A stretch of DNA of 64,000 bases from Heterostelium album PN500 (taxonomy: Eukaryota > Evosea > Eumycetozoa > Acytosteliales > Acytosteliaceae): positions 186,001 to 250,000 of the forward strand of contig NW_008805083.1 of NCBI RefSeq assembly GCF_000004825.1, written 5' to 3'. Numbering within the stretch: the stretch's first letter is position 1; every line of letters starts with the position of its first letter. A program made the translations under genes and the position numbers. This document shows positions 23,671 to 36,687 of this stretch, piece by piece. The notes below the pieces were generated by a model that saw only the letters and a list, made by a program, of their open reading frames with translations, searched no databases and was not told the DNA's origin.

Positions 23671-23878
23671 CAGACATCATCCCATAAAAAATTTAGGATA
23701 TTCATTTTAATAAGGGTATTTCAAAAAAAATAAAAGGTATCGCATTTCTTGATAAGCATTCGTATATGCGAATCGCCTTTTACTATTCTAGCATCCGTGT
23801 TTATCAAGAACAAAAATGCTTTCATCATTTTTGTGAGGGTATTCGTACCCTTAAACCCCAAATTAAATTAAAGATAAA
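23671..23878 (+). repeat. Left inverted arm of the element
   Basis: Runs from CAGACATC to the inner CCCCAAATTAAATTAAAG. The inner edge carries an extra ATTAA relative to the right arm. It holds three stem-loops: a 10-bp stem (23746-23755 with 23801-23810), an 8-bp stem (23811-23818 with 23826-23833) and a 6-bp stem with a TTCG loop (23836-23851). Confidence 0.85.
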
Positions 23879-24639
23879 ATTATAAAGTAGAGATTTTAAA
23901 GATTTTTGTTTGTTTATTGACTTTTTGTATTGGATATACTTGATTGTAAAGAAAGCAAATAAAACAATCTATTGATTAGATAAAATATTCTGTACAATTG
24001 TTTTCTATTTTAAGTCGCCTTAAACTCCTATGATTGTTATAGAATCATCGACTAGAGGTTCTATCGTTCTTATTATTGTAGTTAGTTATTGTAAATATAC
24101 AGAACGATTGACGATGGATAGTTGATGTTGTCGGAACTGGCACTAATATTGTTCTCGATATAATACTTGTCATCTCATAAGGTAATATATGATGATAGTT
24201 GAGTTATAATCTATTAAAAACATCTTTATCCTCCTCAAGACTATGAGTTGACTATGCAATATATATTAGATGCTTATAACAAATCAGTTCTATAATCATC
24301 AGGTGAAATCTATCATATGAAGGGAATCTCGTCAATTCATAACTTTTGTAAATACACCATTGCTTCATTTATACTAAGTATAAAATCTTTTTCATAGCTT
24401 TGTAAGAGGTATAAAAAAGAGTTCAAAAAACAAATAAAATTGAATTTGATCGAAGTGTTGGTTCGACTTTTCATCATATGATTGTTAAATGGATATATCG
24501 GTTATGATAGTTGATTGTTCTACTTAGTAGAAAACAAAACAAATATAATACAGAATATAAATATAATAAGGATTTTTTAACTATTTTTTGAGGTATATCT
24601 AAGATACAGTACTATTATTTTTTTAATTTTTTTTTTTTA

Positions 24640-24840
24640 TCTTTAATTTGGGGTTTCAGGGTACGAATACCCTCACAAAAATGATGAAAGCATTTTTGTT
24701 CTTGATAAACACGAATGCTAGAATAGTAAAAGGCGATTCGCATATACGAATGCTTATCAAGAAATGCGATACCTTTTATTTTTTTTTTGAATTACCCTTA
24801 TTAAAATGAATATCCTAAATTTTTTATGGGATGATGTCTG
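24640..24840 (-). repeat. Right inverted arm of the element
   Basis: Reverse complement of the left arm, with the same three stem-loops; for example AGGGTA-CGAA-TACCCT at 24658-24673. It ends at GATGATGTCTG. Confidence 0.85.
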
Positions 24841-25281
24841 TTATTTTGAAACTCTTTCAATGGCAGTGGATATATAGATTGACTTATACCTGATTGTAAC
24901 TTTTTAAAAAAATTCACAATATATATAAATATCATTTAATATTAAATTTCTCATAACATTGGATAATAATAAAAATCAAACCAATAAGGGTGTTGAATAG
25001 ATTGGTTTTGCATGTAAGTTATTGTTCAAATTATTCATTAATTTTTATGGTAAGAAAGTAAACTAAACAAACAAAAATAAATTGAAAATCAAATATAGAC
25101 AACCTATTAATTTTGAATAAACAAAAATTAATAAAAAAAATAAAATTGAAAAAAACGAACGAAATTATAATTTTTTTAAAAAAAGAATTTATTTATTTTT
25201 ATTTTTTATTGTTTATATCTATAATCATTTTTACAATCTGATTTGATATTTTATTCTATATATATATATATATTAGCAAAG
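24841..25281. other. AT-rich spacer, promoter side of NAT10
   Basis: Only A/T tracts and a (TA)n run shortly before the NAT10 start codon. No gene recognised. Confidence 0.5.
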
Positions 25282-28200
25282 ATGGTAAAAAAGAAGATTG
25301 ATAATAGAATTAGAACACTGATTGAAAATGCAGTGGCAACCAATCATAGATCTTTCTTTGTAGTTGTAGGTGACAATGGTAAAGATCAAGTACCAAATCT
25401 TCATTATATATTAAGTAAATCAGTAGTTAAAGCACGTCCATCTGTATTATGGTGTTATAAAAAAGAATTAAGTTTTTCAAAGTAAGTTACTAGTTGCTTT
25501 GAAGATTAGATACTTTTCAAAGTAAGTTGTTAAAGATTAGAAACTTTATACTAATAATATTCCCTTTATTGATCAATCACAGATATAAACAAAAGAAAAT
25601 GAAAATGAAAGAAAGAATGAAAGCAAATGGTACATCTTCAACCAACTCTGAAGATCCATTCGATGTATTCATTTCGACTACCAACATTAGATATAGCTAC
25701 TATTCAGAGACACACAAGATTCTGGGTAATACATTTGGAATGTTGGTTCTACAGGACTTTGAAGCGATCACTCCCAACTTGTTGGCTAGAACCATTGAGA
25801 CTGTCGAGGGAGGTGGATTGGTAGTGTTACTTCTCAGAACAATGACATCGTTGAAACAACTCTACACAATGGCTATGGATGTTCACTCTCGTTTCCGTGA
25901 GGACGACGAGAAGAACAATGTTGTCAATCGTTTCAACGAGCGTTTCCTCTTGTCGCTCGCCAAGTGCAACCAATGTTTGGTGATGGACGACGAACTCAAT
26001 ATTCTGCCAATCTCGACGAGTTCGCGAACCATCGTGCCTGTCAGTGCACCCGAGACCAACGAGGAGAGTGAGTTGCGTGACTTTAAGCAGTCGGTGCGCG
26101 ACACTGACGTCGCCGGCGAGTTGATCGAAGCGACACGTTCTCTCGACCAGGCACAAGCAGTCCTACAGTTTATCGATGCAATCTCTGAGAAAACTCTGAG
26201 ATCTACTGTTACGCTGACAGCGGGTCGTGGTCGTGGAAAGTCTTGCTGCACTCGGACTGGCGATTGCCGGTGCCGTCGCATTTGGTTATTCCAACATTTT
26301 CGTGAGTTCTCCGGCACCGGAGAATCTTGTCACTCTCTTTGAATTTGTTTTCAAGGGATTCGATGCGCTTGGCTATCAGGAGCACGTCGACTACGAACTG
26401 GTAAAGTCGACCAACCCCGAGTTCCACGACGCCATCGTGCGTGTCAATGTGTTCCGTGCACATCGTCAAACTATTCAATACATCCAGCCATCCGACCACC
26501 AGAAACTCGGACAAGCCGAGCTCGTAGTCATTGACGAAGCCGCCGCTATTCCACTGCCCTATGTACGTTCGCTTCTCGGTCCATACCTTGTCTTCCTTTC
26601 CTCCACGATCAACGGTTACGAAGGAACCGGTCGTTCTCTCTCGCTCAAGTTGATCCGTCAACTTCGTGAACAATCGGGAACCAACGCAGTGAATAACACC
26701 GCCGTTTCAACCGGTCGTATTCTCCGTGAGATTCAACTGAACCAACCGATTCGTTATGCAGCGAACGACCCGATCGAATCGTGGTTGAACAACTTGTTGT
26801 GTTTGGACGCAACTGTCTCGCAATCGCAAAAAGTTGGATCCAAAGGTTGTCCACATCCCTCGAGTTGCCAGCTCTACTATGTCAACAGAGATACACTGTT
26901 CTCCTATCACAAAGCATCGGAGGCATTCCTCCAGCGTCTGGTTGCACTGTTCGTAGCCAGTCACTACAAGAATACACCGAACGACTTGTTGTTGATGGCC
27001 GATTCACCGGATCATCATTTGTTCATCCTGCTCGGCCCAATGGATCAGCAATCGGACGATGGACTACCAGAGATTCTCTGTGCCGTCCAAGTCAGTTTGG
27101 AGGGTGAGATTGCACGTGAAGCCATCATGAATAGCATCAAGAAGGGATACCAAGCAAGTGGCGACTTGATTCCATGGACTTTGACACAGCAATTCCAAGA
27201 TGAAGATTTCCCAAGGCTGTCGGGTGCGCGTATCGTTCGTATCGCCACACATCCCGACTACCAAAAGATGGGATACGGTAGCAAAACACTTGAGCTTCTC
27301 ACACAGTACTATCAAGGTGAGATTCCAACTGTCGATGCTGAAGATGATGGAGACGAAGATGAAGAAGATAGCAAGCCAACTGCAGATGAATCCTCTGGAA
27401 ATTTACAGAGTGAAGTTATTAGACCAAAGAAGAATCTACCACCATTGTTGTACAAATTGACTGAACGTAAACCAGAGTTGCTTCATTATATGGGTGTTTC
27501 CTATGGAGTCACCAAGGCACTCTATCAATTCTGGTCACGTGCTAAATACTTGCCAGTCTACATCCGACTGACCACCAACGATATCACCGGTGAACACACA
27601 TGCATTATGTTGCGTGAGTTGAAATCCGACCAATCGAATGTCTCGGCAAGTGACAACTGGCTGTTCTCTTTCTACCAAGATTTCCGTAAGAGATTTATCA
27701 ATTTGCTTGGCTACGAGTTCCGTAGCTTCGAGTCGGCACTCGCCCTGCAAATCCTCCAGGACGTTCAGTCCCAAACTCAACCGACAACAGCCACCCTCAC
27801 CAACAGTGAACTCGAGCTGAGCCTATCGTCCTACGATATCAAACGTTTGGAATCATTCGCCAATAACATTGTCGATTTCAATGTGATTATCGATATGCTT
27901 CCCACCATTGGAAAACTGTTGTTCCGTGGACAGATCAACGATGTTCGTAATAACATCTCGAACCTCCAGACAGCGGTGCTCCTCGCCATGTCGCTCCAAC
28001 ACAAGACCGTCGACCAGTTGGCACAGGAACTCGGACTCCAACTGAATCAAATCCACTCGCTTTTCGCTCAGACCATTCGTAAGGTTCACCAGACAATTCG
28101 CGACATCCGTGAGCGCGCCATCGAGGAGCGTCTGCCCAAGCCAAAGATCAAGTCGGTGCGTACCGGTCAGTTGTCGTCGTTCAAGGGTGACATTGATGCT

Positions 28201-28581
28201 GCCGACGACGGTGATATCTCAATGATTCCAATCGCCGAGAACTTGGATGACGAGCTCGAGAAGGGAGCAAAAGAGGTGAAAGCGAAACTCGCTGCCAAGG
28301 CACTGGAGGACGACAAGGATCTCGCCCAGTACTTGGTGCAAGGTGACGACGAAGAGTGGAACAAAGCATTGAAATCCGGAAAGATTCCCAACTCTGTTTC
28401 AATCAAATCACAAAAACGTAAACAAGACAGCGACGACGAAGCAGACGCCAAACCATCGAAAAAAGAGAAACCAACCAAAAATATTAAAAGACCAAATTTA
28501 CCAACAACACAACAAAAAAAGAATTTTAACAACAAATCAAAATCACCATCAAAATCAACAATGACGAAATCAAAGAAATAA
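25282..28581 (+). CDS. nat10: RNA cytidine acetyltransferase NAT10/Kre33 (apparent frameshift)
   Basis: Exon 1 is 25282-25481 and exon 2 is 25583-28581. The enzyme makes N4-acetylcytidine in 18S rRNA and in tRNA, and is needed for small-subunit assembly in the nucleolus. The conserved start KKIDNRIRTLIENAVATNHRS, the DUF1726 region (FDVFISTTNIRYSYYSETHK...) and the helicase ATP-binding loop GRGRGKS are present. So are DEAAAIPLP, the GNAT acetyl-CoA region (RIVRIATHPDYQKMGYGSKTL) and a Lys-rich nucleolar tail. One extra T at 26243-26244, directly after the P-loop, breaks the frame. Upstream reads TLTAGRGRGKS-CC..., while the correct continuation AALGLAIAGAVAFGYSN is in the next frame. Skipping that base gives 1065 residues, the expected length. 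The rest is intact, so I favour a sequence error over a dead gene. Confidence 0.92.
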
Positions 28582-28779
28582 ACTTATTTAATATATAAAT
28601 ATCATTAATTTTCGGTCGTTTTCGCAACATATTTTTTTATTTAAAACTTTTTTTTTTTTTTTTTCATATCCTTTATTTTGTCATTGTGAGTGTGATCATT
28701 CAATCAATCAGTCAATCGGATCAACCAATCAAATCTATAAGATTGTCATATATCAGATGATATAATTTTATAATCAATC

Positions 28780-31666
28780 ATGTTCAATTTATTAAGATTT
28801 AAAAATGTTTTAGTAAATAATAGATTATGTATATATAGATCAGCATCATTTGCTTTAAATAGAAATATATCATTTAGTAATATTACACTTTCATCATCAG
28901 TATCTACACCATCACAATCATCATCATCACAATCATCTTCAACACAATCATCTCCAATTTCAAAGAATAAAAATGTACAACATCAATTTCAACAACAACT
29001 AATAACAACAACCATACAACCAAAAGAACCTGTATTCAAATTTGAAGAAATAGAAAGAACTCTTAGATCTGAAGCTAATATAAATGGTGTTCTTCATGTG
29101 TATGTTATAAAACAATCAATATTAAACATATATATACACAAAGTTTACTTATATTAATATAAATATTATTATTAGTTTACAAAAGATGTTTGATGATGAT
29201 TTTTCATTTACAAGAGATTATATAACAGGCGTAATTACTTTACAGGATAACTTGATGAAAGACTTTAAATATTTCAAGGATATTAAAGTTATCAATATGT
29301 TCATTTCATATTATGTAAAGGTGAATCATATCAAAGGTTTAGAGTCATTGGTCAACTTTATCAATAAGCATTGGATTCACTACACTTTCGATACGTACAG
29401 GATGTTGATTGACTACTTTTTGCAAACGAAAAACGACTTTGTCACTGCCGAAAAAATGTTGAATTTGATGTTGAACGACAAGACCATCGACCGATCGATG
29501 TTAAATTCAACAACGGTCGATTTGTTCAAACAGCGAATATTGTTGCATCAAGACAGATTATCAGAGGCAGAGTCTATCTTCTTGGGAAACACCAGTAAGG
29601 ACGTTAGATTTTTCCATACTTTTTTGGTGGAAGGCTATCTCAAGAAGCAGCGATACGACCACCTCTATATATTCTTCTCGACACACATCGCCACCCAACG
29701 TAATTACCTGACACATCCTCTGTTTGTTTCACTGTGTGACCAGTTGTACATCGACCATTCACAGACTTTTGCAATGATAATCGAACGTTGTAAGGATCTC
29801 AATCTGCTGACTCAGGAGATGATTGACTTTATGATAAAGATGCTACTGGAGAATCTCAATGTCATGGGTGCCAAGTTCCTCTATGAGTTACTCTTGCAAC
29901 GACCTGAACAATCGTCGGTCAACATCTATATCAATTTCATTCGTTTCTATATCGCACAAGACAATTTGGACCAGGTTATCCTATGGGCAACCAACTTACT
30001 GCAATCCAAGAAACAGATCCCAAGTTTGCTGCTACAGGAGATTCTAACCATGTTTGAAAAACATCAATACACAGGCAAGGAGCTAACCGTTCAATTGATC
30101 AATGGTGTCGGTGGACGTCTCTCAACACTGGTCATCTACAACGATCTCATGGGCAATCAAGCATTCGTCCAATTGATTCTTAAAAGTCTGCAATCCATCG
30201 ATAAGCGATCAGTTCTATACAATCGTGTAGTGATGTCCTACCTTTTGCTCGGTCTCTATTCACATGCAGCCACTTGGTACAGCAAGAGAATCGAATCTCG
30301 CATTGCACCCGATGGATTCCTTTACACTTTGTTTAGACAGTACCACTCGAAATACGACAGTCTAGTGCAGTACCGACAGCTACTCGATCAACATTTCATC
30401 AAGCTAAAGACCTGTTTCGATTTGGATTTCAGCGCAAAGGAGAGATTCCAAGAGGAAATGACATCGTTCAATCCGAGTGCCGATCTCATGCCGGTTGGAA
30501 GCGCAATGGGTCAAAACGAGCTGCTACTAAGAACCATCGAGAATCTGGTTGTCAATGAAATCGATGACAATACAATACTTGGCAAGCTAAAGTTGGAGGA
30601 AAAGACTGTGGAGGAAATGGTCAGCCAAGTTCGACACTACTTTGATTTGTTCAATGCTGCGCTCATCTCAACACATCACCCGAAAGCTCTTTTGATTCTC
30701 ATGTTGATGATTCAGAGTAAATCGAATCAATCCTACTTGGAGCTCTACAAGATTGCACCGGCACCTCTCAGACAGATTCTCTTCCTGCCACAGGCATTCG
30801 AGTATGCCATAAAGAACGAACCAAACATGGTTCAATACATCCGTGATTACGTACATCCAACCATCTATTGTAATTCCAACATATTTGCCAATGCATTCTT
30901 GATCCGATTGCTCCGTGACAATGAAATGGAGATGGCACAGGAGATGATGTTGAACTTTATCAAGAGAAAGATGTTTTTGGTGATAGAATCTGTCGATACC
31001 ATGGCAATCAAGTTGACCGATCATAAAATCATCAATCAACAACTCTCGTCTACTCTTATGATGATGTATCCTTCCAACCCAAATCTAGAATGCTACAACA
31101 TCTATTGTAATATCGCTAGTGGCGATTACCAGAATGCCTACAAATGCTATTTGGATTCTACCAAGATACAACGAACCTACGCTTTCGGTATGGAACTCTT
31201 CCTGCTGATGAACAAACCCAGCTCCACTCTTGAGTCACTCGACAAGTTCCTCAATATCACCTCCAAGAAGGTATCGTTCTACTCACAGTATTTCCAGATG
31301 CTCATAGACCGAGGCCATTCAAAGTTGGTCAGAGAATACTGCCAGAGCAACGTGCCACTACTCAACATCCGATCACAACTCAACTATGAGTGCGTTTCAA
31401 TTTTCTTTGACCTGGTGGATGTCGATCAAAAGGTTCAGCTATTCAAGACTCTTCCAAGTTTAGAGGAAAAGATCTACAAAGAGATTCAAGAGATCAACAA
31501 AACACGTAATGATCCATGGATAACAGAATACTTGGCCAAAAACAAACCATGGGAAAAGAGAAATACTCTACCACCACTTTCATCGGAGGAAATGAAATTT
31601 ATAAGAGAAACCTATATGGACCCAAAGAAATTGGTAATCACAACAAGAGCTAATAGAGAAAAATAA
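28780..31666 (+). CDS. Large mitochondrial helical-repeat (PPR-like) protein
   Basis: Exons 28780-29099 and 29176-31666 give 936 residues; the donor is GTATGT and the join is in phase. The N-terminus is Arg/Ser/Asn-rich without acidic residues (MFNLLRFKNVLVNNRLCIYR), as in mitochondrial presequences, followed by a Ser/Gln linker. The rest is all-helical with irregular pairs of about 35 residues (for example FFHTFLVEGYLKKQRYDHLYIFF and VNIYINFIRFYIAQDNLDQVI). This resembles divergent pentatricopeptide repeats that bind organellar RNA. A second gene at 40.2-44.6 kb has similar segments, including L-x-K-F-L-x-I and A-x-x-W-Y motifs in the same order. Function inferred: organellar RNA binding or translation. 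No catalytic motif seen. Confidence 0.75.
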
Positions 31667-31738
31667 ACTGCTTTATTATTATTATAATTTACTTATTTAT
31701 CCACTCAGCATGAATTCTGTACCAATTTCTTTCTTTAT

Positions 31739-33418
31739 TTATATTGCTTTATTTGAATGCTTTTTCAAACAATTTATAACATATTTACATCTACTTTTCA
31801 TTGCATTGGCTGTATATCCTTCAGTTCTGTTCTCCAATAGCCATTTAACAACATCAAGGTACCTCTTCTTTGATGCTGAATCAACTGCTCTCGTTGTACA
31901 ACCCTCACTCCTATTAAAATGAAGGAATTTCACAACATCTAAGTGTCGATTGCTAGCTGCATTGTCAAGTGCATCAGTTGTACAACCTTCAGTTCTATTA
32001 AAATGAAGAAACTCGATGATTGATAAGTATCCTAAACCAGCTGCAGCATTCATGGTCTGTACAGAGCATCTTTCAGTTTTGTTCTCGTGCAACCATTTTA
32101 AAACATCCAATTGATTACTTCTGGCTGCAAGATCGAGCAATCCATGATTCCAATTTTCAGTTTTATTATTCTCGTGAATCCATTTTAGAAATACCAGATT
32201 ACCATCTTTAACCAATTGTTTCATCGATTTCTCTGAAACACCTTTGGTTCGGCGTTCAAGAATAGGTTTGATAGAGTCTGGATCACCTTTCTTAATGTAG
32301 TAATCGATAATACTCTCTGAGTATCCTTCTGTCCTATTATCCAATAGAAATTCAACAACATCCATGTGACCATAGCTTACAGCATGATTTATGGCAACCT
32401 TTGTACATCCTTCAGTTCGATTTTCATGGAGGAATGTCACAACCTCAAGATTTCCATGCATGGCTGCAAGATCCAAGGTCTGAGTATTAAAAGACGGTAT
32501 CTGATTGTAGTGTAACCATTTAATAACATCGATATTATTGGTGGTATCAGACTGCAAAATCCGATAATCAATACTTGCACCCTTTTCGTGGTATAACCAA
32601 TCCATGATTTCCAGCTGACAATTATCGATTGCAGTGTCAAAAATATTACTTGGAATCATATCGTCACTACAGTTGTCATACAACCAAATCAATGCCTCCT
32701 TGCTTCCACCTAATACTGCAATATTAAATAGGTAACCTTCACAATCTTCAATTCCTTCTTTCTTTAGATAATCTAGAACTTCTATTTTGTTTTGTTGGAC
32801 TGCTATCAAATACATTTGATTTCCTTCTCTATATCCAGGTCTGTTCAAAGCCAACCATTCGATTATCTCTACACTTCCACGGTGGGCTGCGCTATCGTAA
32901 ACAACACTGGGTGTATTAGATTGTTGAGAGCCAAGCTCAGTGGAATCTGGTTTGATTTTACCAGAGAAATATTTCACCAACTCCAAGTTTCCAGATAAAG
33001 GTGACAAACTAAATGCTTCGTCATAGTCAATGGGATTGGAGTTACTGTATCTCTCAAAGTATTTGATAACTCCCATTTGATTGTTTTCAATGGCAACACG
33101 AACTATTTCTTTCGATACATAGGCAAGTGTATTGTATTTGTCAAAGAGGTGCTCTATGACGTCTAATCTCCCACTCTTTGAAGCACCAAAAACTGCAGCA
33201 GCAACATCCATTCGAAGTTCCTCACTTTGCAAGGATTTCAAATGACTATCTAAGCAATCGATATAACCAAACAATCCCATCAATCTTGAATTTGTTATAA
33301 CTTGATTCCAAGTGTATCCATTCTCTGATTTCAATCTATTGATTGAAGGTATATTGTTAAAAATAATTTGTCCTAATACTTTATTATTTAATACTTTTAA
33401 TAATATATCTTTATTCAT
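31739..33418 (-). CDS. Ankyrin-repeat protein, dictyostelid family
   Basis: Intronless, 559 residues. A short non-repeat head (MNKDILLKVLNNKVLGQIIFNN) is followed by about 14 degenerate ankyrin-like repeats. The C-terminal ones are regular: hairpin HENRTEGCT, then A-x-x-x-A-V-S-Y-G-H-M-D-V-V-E-F-L. The words NRTEGCT and NRTEGYS recur many times, so the repeats seem recently amplified or homogenised. This type is typical of large dictyostelid-specific ankyrin families of unknown role. No F-box, kinase or membrane segment is seen. The gene lies tail-to-tail with the 28.8-kb gene, only about 70 bp between stop codons. Confidence 0.85.
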   Translation of the reverse strand: MNKDILLKVLNNKVLGQIIFNNIPSINRLKSENGYTWNQVITNSRLMGLFGYIDCLDSHLKSLQSEELRMDVAAAVFGASKSGRLDVIEHLFDKYNTLAYVSKEIVRVAIENNQMGVIKYFERYSNSNPIDYDEAFSLSPLSGNLELVKYFSGKIKPDSTELGSQQSNTPSVVYDSAAHRGSVEIIEWLALNRPGYREGNQMYLIAVQQNKIEVLDYLKKEGIEDCEGYLFNIAVLGGSKEALIWLYDNCSDDMIPSNIFDTAIDNCQLEIMDWLYHEKGASIDYRILQSDTTNNIDVIKWLHYNQIPSFNTQTLDLAAMHGNLEVVTFLHENRTEGCTKVAINHAVSYGHMDVVEFLLDNRTEGYSESIIDYYIKKGDPDSIKPILERRTKGVSEKSMKQLVKDGNLVFLKWIHENNKTENWNHGLLDLAARSNQLDVLKWLHENKTERCSVQTMNAAAGLGYLSIIEFLHFNRTEGCTTDALDNAASNRHLDVVKFLHFNRSEGCTTRAVDSASKKRYLDVVKWLLENRTEGYTANAMKSRCKYVINCLKKHSNKAI

Positions 33419-33756
33419 TCTATCTAGATAATAAAAATGATAAATAAGTAAGACAAAAAAGAAAATAAAAAAAAAAAGTGAGATAAACCAATGTTTATAA
33501 GCTGATCAATCCATTCAGGTTAAAAATCTAGATTTAAATAAAAATTAAATAATTGTATAAATAATATTTATTTTTAACAACAATATCTTGATATTTGTGT
33601 TGTTTAAATTTTATACAATTTATTTGTTTCAATTATTATTATTATTTGTACAAAATAAAGTAAAGTAGATCTAATTTATTAATGATATTTAATAGAATAA
33701 TACATGGTAGTCGATCGTTCGAAATGCTATAAATTTTTCTTCATCCTCTTCTTCTC
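33419..33756. other. AT-rich spacer
   Basis: Promoter of the ankyrin gene and 3' flank of the AMPK gene. Nothing else seen. Confidence 0.5.
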
Positions 33757-35616
<1,860 letters not shown>

Positions 35617-35626
35617 ATTTGTATTT

Positions 35627-35691
35627 CTAAACTAAACTAAACTAAACTAAACTAAACTAAACTAAACTAAACTAAACTAAACTAAACTAAA
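35627..35691 (-). repeat. (TTTAG)13 array in the AMPK alpha leader
   Basis: Thirteen perfect pentamers, CTAAA on the plus strand and TTTAG in the sense of the gene, end 10 bases upstream of the AMPK start codon. Each unit equals the 3' splice-site consensus used in this window. Confidence 0.95.
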
Positions 35692-36050
35692 CTATATTAT
35701 ATTATTCAAATGTTGTTTTTGTTGCTAATAGTAAATATGAATAGATTAGGTTATCAAAAGATAGTTTAGTAGTAGTGCACTTGCGCTTGAATATATAAAG
35801 TAATGGAATGGAATGTCAAAAAAAGAATGAAATGAATGAAAAAACAACAAAAAATAAAAATTAAATAAAAAAGGATAATTATTTTAAAAATCAAAATTGT
35901 TTGAAATTTCAAATAATATTTTTTTAATTTCTTGTTTTTCAACAAACATGTTTAATATCTAAATCTTTTGGTAGATTAACTTATTATTATTATTATTATT
36001 GGATAAGAACAATATAAATCTTTATATTTATTATTTTTTACAAATTTTAT
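35692..36050. other. AT-rich spacer
   Basis: Upstream region of the AMPK gene and 3' flank of the TMEM14 gene. Low complexity only. Confidence 0.5.
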
Positions 36051-36470
36051 TTATACGCCATATGTCCAATCATAGTACTTCTTTGCACTGTAGAGTGTAG
36101 TTAAACCAGCGGCAGTAGCGACGACACCAGCTGGAAACACCTTTCCTGTTTTTATGGCACGCTTACCCATTGCTCCTGTCAAGACAACAGAAATAACTAC
36201 AAAAAAAAAAAGTAAAGAGTTAATGAATGCTGGTGTGGTGAATACATTATACTGATTGATTGATTGATTTCTCAATATTGATACTCTACCTGCAGTTGCA
36301 GCATGACCTGTTTGTGGATCTTTTTCCATGGCTACACCAGTGGCGGCATATAACAATGCAAAGGTGGTACCTGCAATCAAACTTGGCATTGACTTTGCCT
36401 TGGCATATCCCATTACTCCACCCAAAAAGGTGAGAGCAGACATAGTATAGTTAAGATGATTACTACTCAT
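36051..36470 (-). CDS. TMEM14-family small membrane protein
   Basis: Two exons (36470-36290 and 36196-36051) give 108 residues, the usual TMEM14 size. A read-through frame across the intron exists, but the spliced form fits the family better (HAATAVISVVLTGAMGKRAIKTGK). Four short helices rich in Gly and Ala are visible, including YTMSALTFLGGVMGYAKAKS, LIAGTTFALLYAATGVAM and FPAGVVATAAGLTTLYSAKKYY. The motif G-x-M-G-x-R ... G-K-x-x-P-A-G is characteristic. Animal TMEM14C sits in the inner mitochondrial membrane and helps move porphyrin; other members are in ER/Golgi or plastids. The role here is not determined by sequence. Confidence 0.87.
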   Translation of the reverse strand: MSSNHLNYTMSALTFLGGVMGYAKAKSMPSLIAGTTFALLYAATGVAMEKDPQTGHAATAGRVSILRNQSINQYNVFTTPAFINSLLFFFVVISVVLTGAMGKRAIKTGKVFPAGVVATAAGLTTLYSAKKYYDWTYGV

Positions 36471-36687
36471 TGTATGTATAAATTATAACTTTAACTTTTT
36501 TGTTATTAACTTTCAAAAGAAAATAAAAAATAAAAATTTGATCAAAAATTGGAAATGGAAGCAATGCAAAACAAGTTACTGATTTTGATTTGCAACAAAT
36601 TGCGTGTGAAGAAGTGAGTTGCTTATGATGAAAAAAACGAATGAAAAATGGAGTAGGAACCTGTTTTGTTTATATTATTTATTGTTG

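Larger units (their letters stand above)
23671..24840. mobile_element. Non-autonomous inverted-repeat (foldback-type) element
   Basis: Arms of about 200 bp at 23671-23878 and 24640-24840 are near-perfect inverted copies; I count about four substitutions or single-base gaps plus a 5-bp difference at the inner edge. The outer ends are CAGACATCATCCC and its complement. The 760-bp centre has no intact reading frame, so the element cannot encode its own transposase. Each arm also contains nested hairpins. Flanks are A/T-rich and I see no convincing target-site duplication. High arm identity implies recent insertion or gene conversion. The class is undetermined: a DNA transposon with long inverted repeats is most likely. 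Located in the spacer between divergent genes. Confidence 0.8.

Noticed and set aside
23681-23687. CCCATAA word resembling the upstream element of Dictyostelium small RNA genes
   Set aside because: It lies inside the transposon arm and is followed by no recognisable small RNA body; a 7-mer is expected by chance.
24471-24484. GGTTCGA word suggesting a tRNA B box
   Set aside because: The flanking bases do not make a T arm and no tRNA fold can be formed.
23879-24639. Possible decayed transposase in the centre of the inverted-repeat element
   Set aside because: All six frames break every few dozen codons and I see no transposase motif; only a database search could reveal a relic.
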